Assembly (NCBI GenBank): GCA_036498945.1
Contig: DASYEQ010000135.1
Location: forward strand, 62,001 to 126,000
DNA length: 64,000 nucleotides
Direction of reading: 5' to 3'
Source of the DNA: JAQGMJ01 sp036498945
GTDB lineage: Bacteria > Pseudomonadota > Gammaproteobacteria > Burkholderiales > JAEUOS01
The notes under the pieces are model-generated. The model saw nothing but the letters and a program-made list of their open reading frames with translations, did no database searches and was not told the origin of the DNA. The position numbers and the translations under genes are program-made. Numbering within the stretch: position 1 is the first letter of the stretch; every line of letters begins with the position of its first letter. Below are positions 1 to 8,132 of the stretch, piece after piece.

Positions 1-455
1 ACCATCTCGCGGTCGTCAAAATGCGGGCGCACGGCGGCGTAAACGTCGTCGGGCACGTGGATGTCGCGGGTCATCGAGTCGGTGTAGGCGAGCACGGCGA
101 GGTCGCGCGCTTCGTACAGGTCCTTGTGCACCTTCCAGTCGTGCAAGCCGTCGATCTGTGCCTGGTTCAATCCTTCCTTCAGCGCGAAGGGCACGTGGGC
201 TTGGTATTCATAGTCGGCCTTGTTGAGCACGGCGATGCGCATGGTGGCGATCTCGCGGATGCGCCCGGAGAGCTTGGCCTTGTTGCGCAGCTCGGTGAAC
301 AGGTGCAGCCAGCCGGCGCATACGCCCGGGCTGTTGGCCAGCGCCGCGTAAAGGTTCAGGAACTTGCCGCCACGCTCGGCTTTCACCTGGGCGATGAGCT
401 GGCTGAGTTCGGGGTGCTCGTTTTCCTTGATGAGGGGAAGGCGGGGAGTGGACAT
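1..455 (-). CDS. Carboxymuconolactone decarboxylase (CMD) family protein, 3' end outside window
   Basis: The minus strand reads from an ATG at 455 off the left edge of the window, giving 151 visible residues (MSTPRLPLIKENEHPELSQL at the N terminus). The central segment has the CMD-fold signature: a helix with REIATMRIAVLNKADYEYQ, then a conserved His two residues on (AHVPFALKEGL). The AhpD-type CxxC pair is absent, so a peroxidase function is not supported. It is likely a decarboxylase-like or hydrolase-like enzyme of unknown substrate. It is divergent from the SDR gene at 594, across a 138-bp gap that must hold both promoters. A second, decayed CMD gene lies at 53.95 kb. The family call is firm and the substrate is unknown. 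Confidence 0.8.
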   Translation of the reverse strand, partial: MSTPRLPLIKENEHPELSQLIAQVKAERGGKFLNLYAALANSPGVCAGWLHLFTELRNKAKLSGRIREIATMRIAVLNKADYEYQAHVPFALKEGLNQAQIDGLHDWKVHKDLYEARDLAVLAYTDSMTRDIHVPDDVYAAVRPHFDDREM

Positions 456-593
456 ATCGGGTTTTCGGGTAGTCGGAAATTGGAAGGCGCGTTATTCTCC
501 CATGTGCTTGCCGCCAGCCAAGGCCGGCGCTCCGCTATGCGACGCATTAGCGGCGCATAGCAGCAACACCACATCTCCATGAGCGAGGAAACG

Positions 594-1340
594 ATGAGCA
601 AGATCATGCTGGTCACCGGTGGCAGCCGCGGCATCGGCGCGGCTACCTGCCGCCTGGCGGCGGCACGCGGCTACACGGTGGCGATCAACTACGCGAGCAA
701 TCGCGATGCGGCGCAGGCTCTGGCCGACGAAATCGCCCGTGCAGGCGGCCGGGCGATCGCGGTCAAGGCCGACGTCGCGCAGGCGGGCGAGGTGGAAGCG
801 ATGTTCCGCACCGTCGACAAGGAACTCGGGCGGCTTGATGCGCTGGTGAACAACGCCGGCATCGTCGATACCTCGATGCGCTTCGACGAGATGGACGCCG
901 TGCGCTGGACGCGCATGTTCGCCGTCAACGTCATCGGCTCCATGAGTTGCGCGAAGGAAGCGGTGCGCCGCATGTCGAAGCGCCATGGCGGCGCGGGTGG
1001 GGTGATCGTCAATCTATCGTCGGGCGCCGCGCGCCTGGGTTCGCCGGGGCGCTATGTGGATTACGCCGCTTCCAAAGGAGCGATCGACACTTTTACCGTC
1101 GGCCTGGCGCGCGAGGTGGCGGGCGAGGGCATACGGGTGAACGCCGTGCGGCCGGGGGTGGTCGATACCGAAATCCACGCCAGTTCGGGCGACCGCGGTT
1201 TCGTCGAAGCATCGGCGGGCGGCATCCCCCTCGGGCGCGCCGGGCGGGCGCAAGAGATTGCCGAGGCGATTCTCTGGGTGGCCTCCGACGCAGCCTCGTT
1301 TACCACCGCCGCCATCATCGATGCGACCGGCGGGCGCTGA
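594..1340 (+). CDS. Short-chain dehydrogenase/reductase (SDR), FabG-like
   Basis: A 248-residue classical SDR, NAD(P)H-dependent oxidoreductase of unknown substrate. The cofactor motif TGGSRGIG is at residues 8-15, NNAG at 86-89, the catalytic Ser at about 142, and YAASK supplies Tyr157 and Lys161. The chosen ATG at 594 follows GAGGAA at 585-590. An ATG at 579 is in frame but would put five extra residues before the usual short N terminus. The end overlaps the convergent LysR gene by 26 bp. FabG-like SDRs next to a LysR regulator, a Bug receptor and an acyl-CoA dehydrogenase suggest catabolism rather than fatty acid synthesis, but this is inference. Confidence 0.9.
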   Translation: MSKIMLVTGGSRGIGAATCRLAAARGYTVAINYASNRDAAQALADEIARAGGRAIAVKADVAQAGEVEAMFRTVDKELGRLDALVNNAGIVDTSMRFDEMDAVRWTRMFAVNVIGSMSCAKEAVRRMSKRHGGAGGVIVNLSSGAARLGSPGRYVDYAASKGAIDTFTVGLAREVAGEGIRVNAVRPGVVDTEIHASSGDRGFVEASAGGIPLGRAGRAQEIAEAILWVASDAASFTTAAIIDATGGR

Positions 1341-2316
1341 GCGCCTGGCCGGGCGTCGGCGTCGCGGCGCGCCGCGCGCGCGGCTTTGCGGCTTTCGCCG
1401 CTGGCGCTTTTGGCATGGCGCCGGCGTAGGCGACGGCCGCGCGCCGGAACATGTCGCAGAGATAATCCGCCGCCGGGGTCAGCGGCAAAGCGGCGCGGCG
1501 CACGATGGCGATCGGCGGCGCCGACATGGTCTCGCGCGTGTCGATGATCTGCAGGGCGCTGCGGGTCAGCGGGAATTCGTCGAACTGGCGCAGGGTGATG
1601 GTCAGCATGTCGGTGGACATCAGGGTCATCAGCATCGACAGCATCGACTCGCCCTGCACGGCGATCTGCGGCACCGGCAACCCGTGGGAGGCGAAGAATT
1701 CCTCGAATTCCGCTTCGGCGCGCTCGGTGATGCCGGTGGTCATCCATTGCGCGCCCATCAGGTCCTTCAGGGACCTCGCGTTCGCCAGCGGGTGGCCCTT
1801 GCGGGCGAAGATCGCGCGCGTGTTGTCGAACAGCTGCTCCACCACGAACTCGCGCGCCAGCGCGGGTTCGGGTGTCGGGCCGATATAAAAATCGATGCTG
1901 CCGTCGCGCACCCGCGAGGCCATCGCCGGGAACGCGCCTTCGAGGATGCGCAGGCGCGCCTGCGGGTAGCGCTGCTGGAACAGCGGCAGCGCCATCGGCA
2001 AGAGCGCCAGGTGTGCGACCACCGACAGGCAGACGACGATGTCGCCCGCCGAGGCGCCGAGGAACTGCGCCACCTCCTCCTGCGCGCGCCGCGATTCGCT
2101 GGTGATGACGCGCGCGCGCTGCACGAAGAGTTCGCCCACCGGCGTCAGCGCCATGCCGCGCGCGCGGCGCTCGAACAGGGAGGCGCCGAGCTCGCGTTCC
2201 AGCTCGCCGATGCTGTGGGTCAGCGCCGGCTGCGACATGCCCAGCGCCCGCGCGGCGGCGCGCAGGCTGCCGCGGTCGGCAACCGCGGTGACGGCGTGTA
2301 GGTGGTGGAATTTCAT
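1315..2316 (-). CDS. LysR-family transcriptional regulator
   Basis: A 333-residue LysR regulator. An N-terminal winged helix-turn-helix (residues about 3-60, with AARALGMSQPALTHSIGELE as recognition segment) is followed by a PBP2-type effector domain (about 90-300) and a basic Ala/Arg-rich tail of about 30 residues that looks dispensable. It is divergent from the Bug receptor gene at 2464, the usual layout for a LysR protein controlling its neighbour. The intergenic region carries a T-N11-A dyad. The last 26 bp overlap the 3' end of the SDR gene. The effector cannot be read from sequence. Confidence 0.93.
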   Translation of the reverse strand: MKFHHLHAVTAVADRGSLRAAARALGMSQPALTHSIGELERELGASLFERRARGMALTPVGELFVQRARVITSESRRAQEEVAQFLGASAGDIVVCLSVVAHLALLPMALPLFQQRYPQARLRILEGAFPAMASRVRDGSIDFYIGPTPEPALAREFVVEQLFDNTRAIFARKGHPLANARSLKDLMGAQWMTTGITERAEAEFEEFFASHGLPVPQIAVQGESMLSMLMTLMSTDMLTITLRQFDEFPLTRSALQIIDTRETMSAPPIAIVRRAALPLTPAADYLCDMFRRAAVAYAGAMPKAPAAKAAKPRARRAATPTPGQALSARRSHR

Positions 2317-2338
2317 CGGCGCTAGGGGTGTGATGAAG

Positions 2339-2357
2339 TGATAAGTATTTTAAATCA
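2339..2357. promoter_or_regulatory. Candidate LysR operator (T-N11-A dyad)
   Basis: TGAT, eleven bases, then ATCA forms an exact T-N11-A motif with four-base dyad arms. It lies 23 bp upstream of the LysR start codon and about 107 bp upstream of the divergent Bug gene. This is the classic position for autoregulation and divergent activation by LysR proteins. The match is visible in the sequence; binding is inferred. Confidence 0.5.
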
Positions 2358-2463
2358 GTAGAACAGTTCTCCCATCTTTTGCTTTTCGCTCCTGCGGTTT
2401 ACGATGGCGGCTGGAATCAAACATCATGCCGCCCGCATCGGGCCGGTGGAGGAGACAAGCAGC

Positions 2464-3450
2464 ATGCAACAGGTGATTTCACGCCGCCGGCTTGGCTGGT
2501 GCCTGGCGGCGGCGCTGGCCGTCGTGGGCATCGTCCCCGCCGCCGCACAGACCTTCCCCGATCACACGATCCGCATCATCGTGCCGTCGCCGCCCGGCGG
2601 CGGCTACGACCTGATCGGCCGCCTGCTGTCGGAAAAGCTCTATCCCGAATTGGGCCAGCCGCTGGTAGTGGAAAACCGCACCGGCGCCGGCACCCTGGTC
2701 GGCACGCAAGCAGCGGCGAGCGCCGCACCGGACGGCTACACGCTGTTGGTCGGCGGTCTCGCCAACATGGCGTTCAACGCCGGGCTATACAAGGAGCCGC
2801 GCTACGACGCCGTGCGCGATTTCACCGCCATCGGCCTGGTGGGCAGCTTTTCCTACGCGCTGGTCGGCCGCCGCGACCTGCCGCAGCACACGCTCAAGGA
2901 GATCATCGGCTACGCCCACGCCAATCCCGGCAAGCTGTCGATCGCCAGCGCGGGCACCGGCACCGGCCAGCACATTGCCAGCCTGATGCTGCGCCAGCTC
3001 ACCAAGTCCAACCTGGTCGAAGTGCCCTACAAGGGTGCGCAGCCGGCGTACACTGACCTGCTGGGCGGGCGCGTCGACCTGTTTTTCGACAACACCACCA
3101 CCGCGCAGCCGCTGGCCGATGCCGGGCGCATCCAGGTCTACGCCACCTCGGGTTCCAAGCGAGATACCTTGATGCCCAAGGTGCCGACCGGCCCTGAAGC
3201 CGGCGTCGACGGACTGGTGCTCGACGGCTGGATCGGCCTGTTTGCCCCATCGAAGACGCCGGCGCCGGCGGTCGCCAAGCTGCGCACGGCGCTCGCCAAG
3301 GTGATGCAGTCGCCGGAGACGCGCAAGCGCCTGGAATCGGGCGGCTGGCGCATCATCGACATGAGCCCCGCGCAGACCGAAGCCTTCGTCAAGGCCGAGG
3401 CGGTAAAGTGGCCGCTCTTCCTGCGCCAGGCAGGCATCAAACCGGAGTAG
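2464..3450 (+). CDS. Bug-family tripartite tricarboxylate transporter substrate-binding protein
   Basis: A 328-residue periplasmic binding protein of the Bug/TctC family, which typically captures carboxylates. The start at 2464 follows GGAGGAGA (2448-2455) at ideal spacing; an upstream in-frame ATG at 2404 lacks this. The N terminus is a signal peptide, with cleavage likely after PAAAQ. The arginine cluster SRRRLG loosely resembles a Tat motif. Family hallmarks are IRIIVPSPPGGGYDLIGRLL, VENRTGAGTLVGTQAAASA and the VPYKGAQPA segment. No TctAB membrane subunits are nearby, as is common for orphan Bug proteins in betaproteobacteria. It probably heads a short operon with the two genes downstream. 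Confidence 0.93.
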   Translation: MQQVISRRRLGWCLAAALAVVGIVPAAAQTFPDHTIRIIVPSPPGGGYDLIGRLLSEKLYPELGQPLVVENRTGAGTLVGTQAAASAAPDGYTLLVGGLANMAFNAGLYKEPRYDAVRDFTAIGLVGSFSYALVGRRDLPQHTLKEIIGYAHANPGKLSIASAGTGTGQHIASLMLRQLTKSNLVEVPYKGAQPAYTDLLGGRVDLFFDNTTTAQPLADAGRIQVYATSGSKRDTLMPKVPTGPEAGVDGLVLDGWIGLFAPSKTPAPAVAKLRTALAKVMQSPETRKRLESGGWRIIDMSPAQTEAFVKAEAVKWPLFLRQAGIKPE

Positions 3451-3455
3451 ACGCG

Positions 3456-4085
3456 ATGGCAACCCTGGAAGAACTGCAACTGTCCTTGCAAGCCCTGCGC
3501 GACGAGGCCGAGATCCGCGGCGCGGTGCAGAACTGGGCGCTATGGCGCGACACCGGCAACTGGGAACAGCTGCGCCGCTGCTATGCCGCCGGCGCGCGCG
3601 TGCAGACCACCTGGATGCAGGGCACCGCGGAAGAATTCATCGCCGCCTCGCAGGCCGGCTTCGCCAGGCCGCAGGCGCCGCGCGCGACGCATTCGATCGG
3701 CGCATGCAGCGTGCAGATCGCGGGCGAGCGCGCGCTGGCGGAGACGCGCATGATCCTGCTGCTGCGCGCGAGTCTTGACGGCGTCGAGGTCGATGCCACC
3801 GCCTGGGGGCGTTTCGTCGATTGGTTCGTACGTCACGAAGGCCGCTGGGTGATCGCGCGTCGGCATTCGATCCATGAGAAAGACCGGCTCGACCCGGTGA
3901 ACCCGGCGGCGACCCTCAAACTCGACGAGGCGCGCCTGGCCACCTTTCCCCAGGGCTATCGCCACCTTGCCTATCTGCAGTCGCACGGCGGCGCCAGCAT
4001 CACGCCAGACCTGGCCCTGCACAACGGCCCCGGGCAGGAAACGCTTTATGCCGCCGGCCGCGATTGGCTGGCGGGCAAAAACTGA
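3456..4085 (+). CDS. SnoaL-like / NTF2-fold domain protein
   Basis: A 209-residue soluble protein with a SnoaL-like (NTF2 cone) domain over residues about 10-145: an N-terminal helix followed by WALWRDTGNWEQLRRCYA, then a strand-rich half ending FVDWFVRHEGRWVIARRHSI. Related bacterial proteins include aromatic-ring dioxygenase small subunits and polyketide cyclase-like enzymes, but no catalytic residues can be assigned. The ATG at 3456 lies 5 bp after the Bug stop codon, and the Bug gene's last codons supply GGAG (3444-3447). The gene is therefore probably cotranscribed with the receptor. The function is unknown. Confidence 0.75.
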   Translation: MATLEELQLSLQALRDEAEIRGAVQNWALWRDTGNWEQLRRCYAAGARVQTTWMQGTAEEFIAASQAGFARPQAPRATHSIGACSVQIAGERALAETRMILLLRASLDGVEVDATAWGRFVDWFVRHEGRWVIARRHSIHEKDRLDPVNPAATLKLDEARLATFPQGYRHLAYLQSHGGASITPDLALHNGPGQETLYAAGRDWLAGKN

Positions 4086-4105
4086 TTACAACGAGGAGAC
4101 AAAGC

Positions 4106-4504
4106 ATGAGCGAAAAGAACGTCAGCGCCGCCGAAATCATCAAGGTCAGCAAGGAGCACGGCTATCTCGCGCGCCAGTTGTACGCGGTATTTTCCACGCC
4201 GGCCAGCGGCATGGGGCCGGTGATGCAAAACCTCGAAGCCCACTTGGCGCACCAGGTGCGGATGCAGGAAAGCGGCGCCATGTTCGCCGCCGGGCCGTTC
4301 TGGACCGCCGATGAAAAGGAATGGGAAGGCGAGGGCATGTTCATCCTGCGTGCGGATTCGATGGCACATGCGCAGGAACTGGCTGCCGCCGACCCGATGC
4401 ACAAGGCGGGCGCACGCACGTTCCGCGTGCGGCCCTGGCTGGTGAACGAGGGGACGATCACCCTCAAAATGAGCTTCTCGACCGGGAAAGCAGAACTGAT
4501 CTAG
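4106..4504 (+). CDS. YciI-like protein
   Basis: A 132-residue protein resembling the YCII-related ferredoxin-like fold. Visible features are the N-terminal strand LYAVFSTPASG, the middle segment HQVRMQESGAMFAAGPFW, which matches the 'H...L...G.l..aGP' pattern, and a C-terminal AQELAAADPMHKAGART segment, which matches the 'a..l...DP....g' pattern. ATG 4106 follows GAGGAG at 4093-4098. YciI-type proteins are small putative enzymes with a conserved His-Asp pair, and some are fused to or neighbour catabolic enzymes. The gene lies 20 bp after the SnoaL-like gene in a three-gene run behind the LysR/Bug divergent promoter. Confidence 0.7.
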   Translation: MSEKNVSAAEIIKVSKEHGYLARQLYAVFSTPASGMGPVMQNLEAHLAHQVRMQESGAMFAAGPFWTADEKEWEGEGMFILRADSMAHAQELAAADPMHKAGARTFRVRPWLVNEGTITLKMSFSTGKAELI

Positions 4505-4520
4505 GCTGCCGCCGGCGGCT

Positions 4521-5717
4521 TCAGGTCATCCGCTTGGCGATTTCCTCCAGCATCACCTCGGTGGCGCCGCCGCCGATGGCCTGTACGCGGGCGTCGCGCG
4601 ACATGCGTTCGATCGCGGCTTCGCGCATGTAGCCGAAGCCGCCGTGGAACTGCACGCAGTCGTACATGACTTCGTTCACCAGTTCGCCCGCCAGCGCCTT
4701 GATCATCGACACTTCCTTCACCACCGTCTGCCCCTGGGCGTCGCGCCAGGCGGTGTTGTAGATCAGCGCGCGTACGGCCTCGACCTTGGCGGACAAGAGC
4801 GCCAGGCGATGGCGGATCGTCTGCTGGTCCCATAGCGTCTTGTTGAAGGCCTTGCGCTGGGTCACCCATTCCATGGTGATCTCCAGCGCCCGTGCGGCTT
4901 CGCCCATCGATTGCGCACCGAGAACGATGCGCTCGTTCTGCAGGTTTTTTACCAGCGAGTAGAAGCCCTTGTTTTCCTCGCCCAGCAGGTTGGCAGCGGG
5001 GATGCGGCAGTCCTCGAACGACAGTTCGGCGGTGTCGGATGAGAGCCAGCCATGCTTTTTTAGTGGCCGGGCAACGCGGAATCCCGGCGTGCCTTTCTCG
5101 ACGATGAACATCGAGACCTGGTGGTTGCGTCCCGGCGCGCCGGTCTTGGCGGCGACGAAATAGACGTCGGCGTGCACGCCGTTGGTGATGTAGAGCTTGC
5201 TGCCGTTGAGCACCCATTGATCGCCCTCGCGGCGGGCGGTGGTGCGCATGGAGGCGAGGTCGGAGCCGGCATCCGGCTCGGTCATCGCTACCGCCGCAAT
5301 CTTTTCGCCCTTGATGATGGCAGGCATCAGGCGCGCCTTCTGCTCCGCGGTGCCGGCATTGTTCAGGTGCGGCGAAGCCATGTCGGTATGCACCAGCACG
5401 GTGACGGCGAAGCCGCCGTAGGAGGAACGGCCCAGTTCCTCGGCCAGCACCACGGTGGCGAGCGTGTCGAGTTCGCTGCCGCCGTATTCACCGCTATAGC
5501 GGATGCCGAACAAGCCCAGTTCGCCCATCTCGCGCAGGATATCGCGCGGCACGAAACCCTGCTCCTCCCAGGCATCGCCATTGGGCAGCACCCGCTCGGC
5601 GATGAAGCGGCGCAGGGTCTCCCGCAGCATTTCGTGTTCTGCGGTGAAAAAGGGCGAGAGGGAGGTGTCGGTGGTCACGGCGCGGAGAAGGGAAAGGGAT
5701 GCCGGATTATGCGGCAT
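4521..5717 (-). CDS. Acyl-CoA dehydrogenase
   Basis: A 398-residue FAD-dependent acyl-CoA dehydrogenase that introduces a 2,3-double bond into an acyl-CoA and passes electrons to ETF. Three family blocks are visible: the N-terminal helical domain, the beta domain with AVAMTEPDAGSDLASM (flavin and substrate contact), and the C-terminal helical domain ending HGGFGYMREAAIERMSRDAR, in which Glu366 is the likely catalytic base. ATG 5717 is preceded by AAGGAA. The chain length and substrate are not deducible. It is convergent with the YciI-like gene (16-bp gap) and lies next to the fatty acid hydroxylase gene in the same direction. Confidence 0.93.
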   Translation of the reverse strand: MPHNPASLSLLRAVTTDTSLSPFFTAEHEMLRETLRRFIAERVLPNGDAWEEQGFVPRDILREMGELGLFGIRYSGEYGGSELDTLATVVLAEELGRSSYGGFAVTVLVHTDMASPHLNNAGTAEQKARLMPAIIKGEKIAAVAMTEPDAGSDLASMRTTARREGDQWVLNGSKLYITNGVHADVYFVAAKTGAPGRNHQVSMFIVEKGTPGFRVARPLKKHGWLSSDTAELSFEDCRIPAANLLGEENKGFYSLVKNLQNERIVLGAQSMGEAARALEITMEWVTQRKAFNKTLWDQQTIRHRLALLSAKVEAVRALIYNTAWRDAQGQTVVKEVSMIKALAGELVNEVMYDCVQFHGGFGYMREAAIERMSRDARVQAIGGGATEVMLEEIAKRMT

Positions 5718-5725
5718 CCTTTTCC

Positions 5726-6622
5726 TTACGCGGCTCGGGTTTGTTGTCGCAACGCAGCAGTGGTGAGGCCGCTGCCGTCCTCGCGCCAGCCGGGCGGGCC
5801 GAGCACGTGCCCGAAGACCGCGCGCGGCGAGCGGGCGCGCATGAGGTCACGCCCCAGCCCCAGCCATTCGTGGAACACGATGCGCAAGGGGTTGTAGCTG
5901 CCGACCTGATGCGTGAGGCCATAGCGGCAAGGCTCGCCGACAGTCTCGCGCACCCAGGTGCAGAACAGGCGGTCGAACACGATCAGCACGCCGCCGTAGT
6001 TGCGATCCAGGTAGCGCGGATTGACGGCGTGGTGCACGCGGTGGTTCGATGGCGTATTGAAGATGCCATCCAGCCAGGGCAGGCGCGGCACCAGTTCGGT
6101 ATGCAGCCAGAACTGGTACAGCAGGTTGAGCGAGAGCATGCCGAACAAGGCGAGCGGATGAAATCCCAGCCACACCAGCGGCAGCATCACCAGCCCCAGG
6201 CCGGAGAGACCGGAAGTCCAACCGATGCGATAGGCGGCGGACAGGTTCAATTGCACCGGCGAGTGGTGCACGGCGTGCGAAGCCCAGAACCAGCGGACTT
6301 CGTGCGACAGGCGATGCTGCCAGTAGTAAAAGAATTCAGTGGCGATGAACAGCAGCGGCACCGCCCACCAGCTGGCGAGCGGTACGGTGTAGAGGCGATG
6401 CGTCCAGCTCCAGTCGTAGAGGCCGCCATAGAGCAGGCCGGCCGCGATGCTGGCGAAGCGCTGCCCCAAGGCGATGACGATGGAGGCGGCGCTGTCGCGC
6501 CAGTCCGGCGAGCGGCCGCGCCAGGCGAGGAAGAGCAGTTCCAGCAGTGCCAGGCCGATCAGCGCCGGCAACAGCCATTGCCGGGTGTGGCGCATGCCGA
6601 AGGAGATCAGGTGATGGCCCAT
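5726..6622 (-). CDS. Sterol desaturase / fatty acid hydroxylase family membrane protein
   Basis: A 298-residue integral membrane di-iron enzyme. Hydrophobic segments lie at residues about 15-33, 55-70, 82-100 and 145-170. The histidine boxes that bind the iron pair are HRLSH, HAVHH and HRVHH, as in fatty acid hydroxylases and C-5 sterol desaturases. The size and His spacing fit the bacterial 'sterol desaturase family' rather than the alkane hydroxylase AlkB. It ends 8 bp upstream of the acyl-CoA dehydrogenase start, so the two are probably one transcript. Both may act on lipids, though the substrate is unknown. Confidence 0.88.
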   Translation of the reverse strand: MGHHLISFGMRHTRQWLLPALIGLALLELLFLAWRGRSPDWRDSAASIVIALGQRFASIAAGLLYGGLYDWSWTHRLYTVPLASWWAVPLLFIATEFFYYWQHRLSHEVRWFWASHAVHHSPVQLNLSAAYRIGWTSGLSGLGLVMLPLVWLGFHPLALFGMLSLNLLYQFWLHTELVPRLPWLDGIFNTPSNHRVHHAVNPRYLDRNYGGVLIVFDRLFCTWVRETVGEPCRYGLTHQVGSYNPLRIVFHEWLGLGRDLMRARSPRAVFGHVLGPPGWREDGSGLTTAALRQQTRAA

Positions 6623-6627
6623 CGTGC

Positions 6628-7152
6628 TCAGCAGGCCTTCGAGACACCGGCGCTGTTGGTGCAGGTGCCGGTGTGGGTCACGCCCTGGCCCTTGGTCCAG
6701 CTGGTCTCGCCGTTGTAGGTGCCGCCGTTGGCGCCGGTGGCGGTGGTACTGCGCTCACCGTTGACGCTGCCGTCGGCGCCGCGGGTGGTGCTGCCGCTGG
6801 ATTGCACGCTGCCGCCGCGGCCGTTGCTGGCGGCGATCTGGCTTTGATGGCTGGCCGAGCCGTCGGCGTTGCGCATGTTGGTGGCGCTGCGTTCGCCGCT
6901 GGCGCCGTTCGGGCCGTGCCAGGCGCTGCCGCGCGAGCGGGAAGCGTCGCCGGCGCCGTCGGTGCTGGTGGTACGGCCATGAACGTAGGCGCCGCCGTTG
7001 GGGCCGCGTGCGCCGGAAACACGGCCGCCGGTGACGCCGCCGGTGGCGTTGCGGCCGATGAAGCCGCCGCGGAAGGCGCCGGCCCGGGCGGGCAGGGCGG
7101 CGCAGGTGCACAGCGTGCCGATGGAAACGAGGAGGGTGAGTTTGCGATACAT
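6628..7152 (-). CDS. Glycine/serine-rich exported protein with G-x-[ND]-G repeats
   Basis: A 174-residue protein with a clear signal peptide (MYRKLTLLVSIGTLCTCAALPARA). The mature part is low in hydrophobic residues and carries recurring turns (GPNGG, GPNGA, NADGS, GADGS, GANGG), each followed by a Thr/Ser-rich stretch. GERS(A/T)T occurs twice. Two Cys lie near the C terminus (CTNSAGVSKAC). Such proteins occur in proteobacteria as uncharacterised secreted or surface proteins. The gene lies just upstream of the hydroxylase gene and is divergent from a two-component system, which might control it. No function is assignable. Confidence 0.75.
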   Translation of the reverse strand: MYRKLTLLVSIGTLCTCAALPARAGAFRGGFIGRNATGGVTGGRVSGARGPNGGAYVHGRTTSTDGAGDASRSRGSAWHGPNGASGERSATNMRNADGSASHQSQIAASNGRGGSVQSSGSTTRGADGSVNGERSTTATGANGGTYNGETSWTKGQGVTHTGTCTNSAGVSKAC

Positions 7153-7391
7153 GGCAAGGCTCCTTGGTCGGGTTGAGTGGTGGCCGGGCGCGGGATGGCG
7201 CGACCGGTTGCAGCCAGTCTAGGGAGCGTGGCGCCGCCGAGCTGTAAGCGTGTGGGGCGGCTGATTGGAATCGGTTAGGAAATCCGCGATTGGAAACGGC
7301 TTGTAACAATTGTCTTGGGTGTGGCGGCGCGGCGGCCCGCTTTTACGCCTTGTGGACAGGCAAAATGTCTACCCATCCAGGGAGACCTATC

Positions 7392-8132
7392 GTGTCCGAC
7401 GCGCTGCCCCGCATCCTCATCCTCGACGACGAAGCCGAATTGCGCGCGCTATTGCAGCGCTATCTCGGCAACCAGGGCTTCCACGTGCGCACGGTGGGCG
7501 ATGCGCCCGCGCTCGACAAGCTGATGGCACGCGAGCGCTTCGACGTACTGGTGCTCGACCTGATGATGCCGGACGAAGACGGCCTTTCCATCTGCCGCCG
7601 CCTGCGCGCCGCCGGCGAGGCGATTCCCATCATGATGCTTACCGCCAAGGGCGACCCGGTGGACCGCATCATCGGCCTGGAGATGGGCGCCGACGACTAC
7701 CTGCCCAAGCCCTTCGAGCCGCGCGAACTGGCGGCGCGCCTGCAGGCGATGCTCCGGCGCCGCGCGATGGACGCGGCTGGTTCGGCGCTGCCGCGCGCGC
7801 CGGTGGTGAACTTCGGCCCTTTCGTGCTGGACGTCGGCGCGCGCAGCCTGATGCGCGATGGCGAGCCGGTGACGCTGACCTCGGGCGAATTCGCGCTCCT
7901 GCGAGCGCTTGCCAGCAATCCTGGGCGGGCGCTGGGGCGCGAGCGCCTGATGGAACTGGCGCATGGCCCGAATGCCGTCGGCGGCAGGGGCATTAACGCC
8001 ACCGAGCGCAGCGTCGACGTGCAGGTGTTGCGCTTGCGCCGCCTGCTGGAGGTGGACGCGAGCGCGCCACGCTACATCCAGACCGTGTGGGGCGTGGGCT
8101 ATCTGTTCGTGCCGGACGGAGCCACCGCGTGA
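7392..8132 (+). CDS. OmpR-family two-component response regulator
   Basis: A 246-residue response regulator: a receiver domain (residues 7-120) with acidic pair Asp12/Asp13, phospho-acceptor Asp56 in LVLDLMMPD and Lys106 in YLPKPFEP, then a winged-helix DNA-binding domain (about 130-243). The GTG at 7392 is preferred because GGGAGA at 7379-7384 sits six bases upstream. An in-frame ATG at 7364 lacks a ribosome site. The gene overlaps the sensor kinase by four bases (GTGA), so the pair is translationally coupled. The closest named relative in layout is OmpR, but the target genes are unknown. Confidence 0.92.
   Translation: MSDALPRILILDDEAELRALLQRYLGNQGFHVRTVGDAPALDKLMARERFDVLVLDLMMPDEDGLSICRRLRAAGEAIPIMMLTAKGDPVDRIIGLEMGADDYLPKPFEPRELAARLQAMLRRRAMDAAGSALPRAPVVNFGPFVLDVGARSLMRDGEPVTLTSGEFALLRALASNPGRALGRERLMELAHGPNAVGGRGINATERSVDVQVLRLRRLLEVDASAPRYIQTVWGVGYLFVPDGATA

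Noticed and set aside
2464..3450. Tat export of the Bug protein
   Set aside because: SRRRLG resembles the twin-arginine motif but the rest of the motif is imperfect; Bug proteins normally use Sec.
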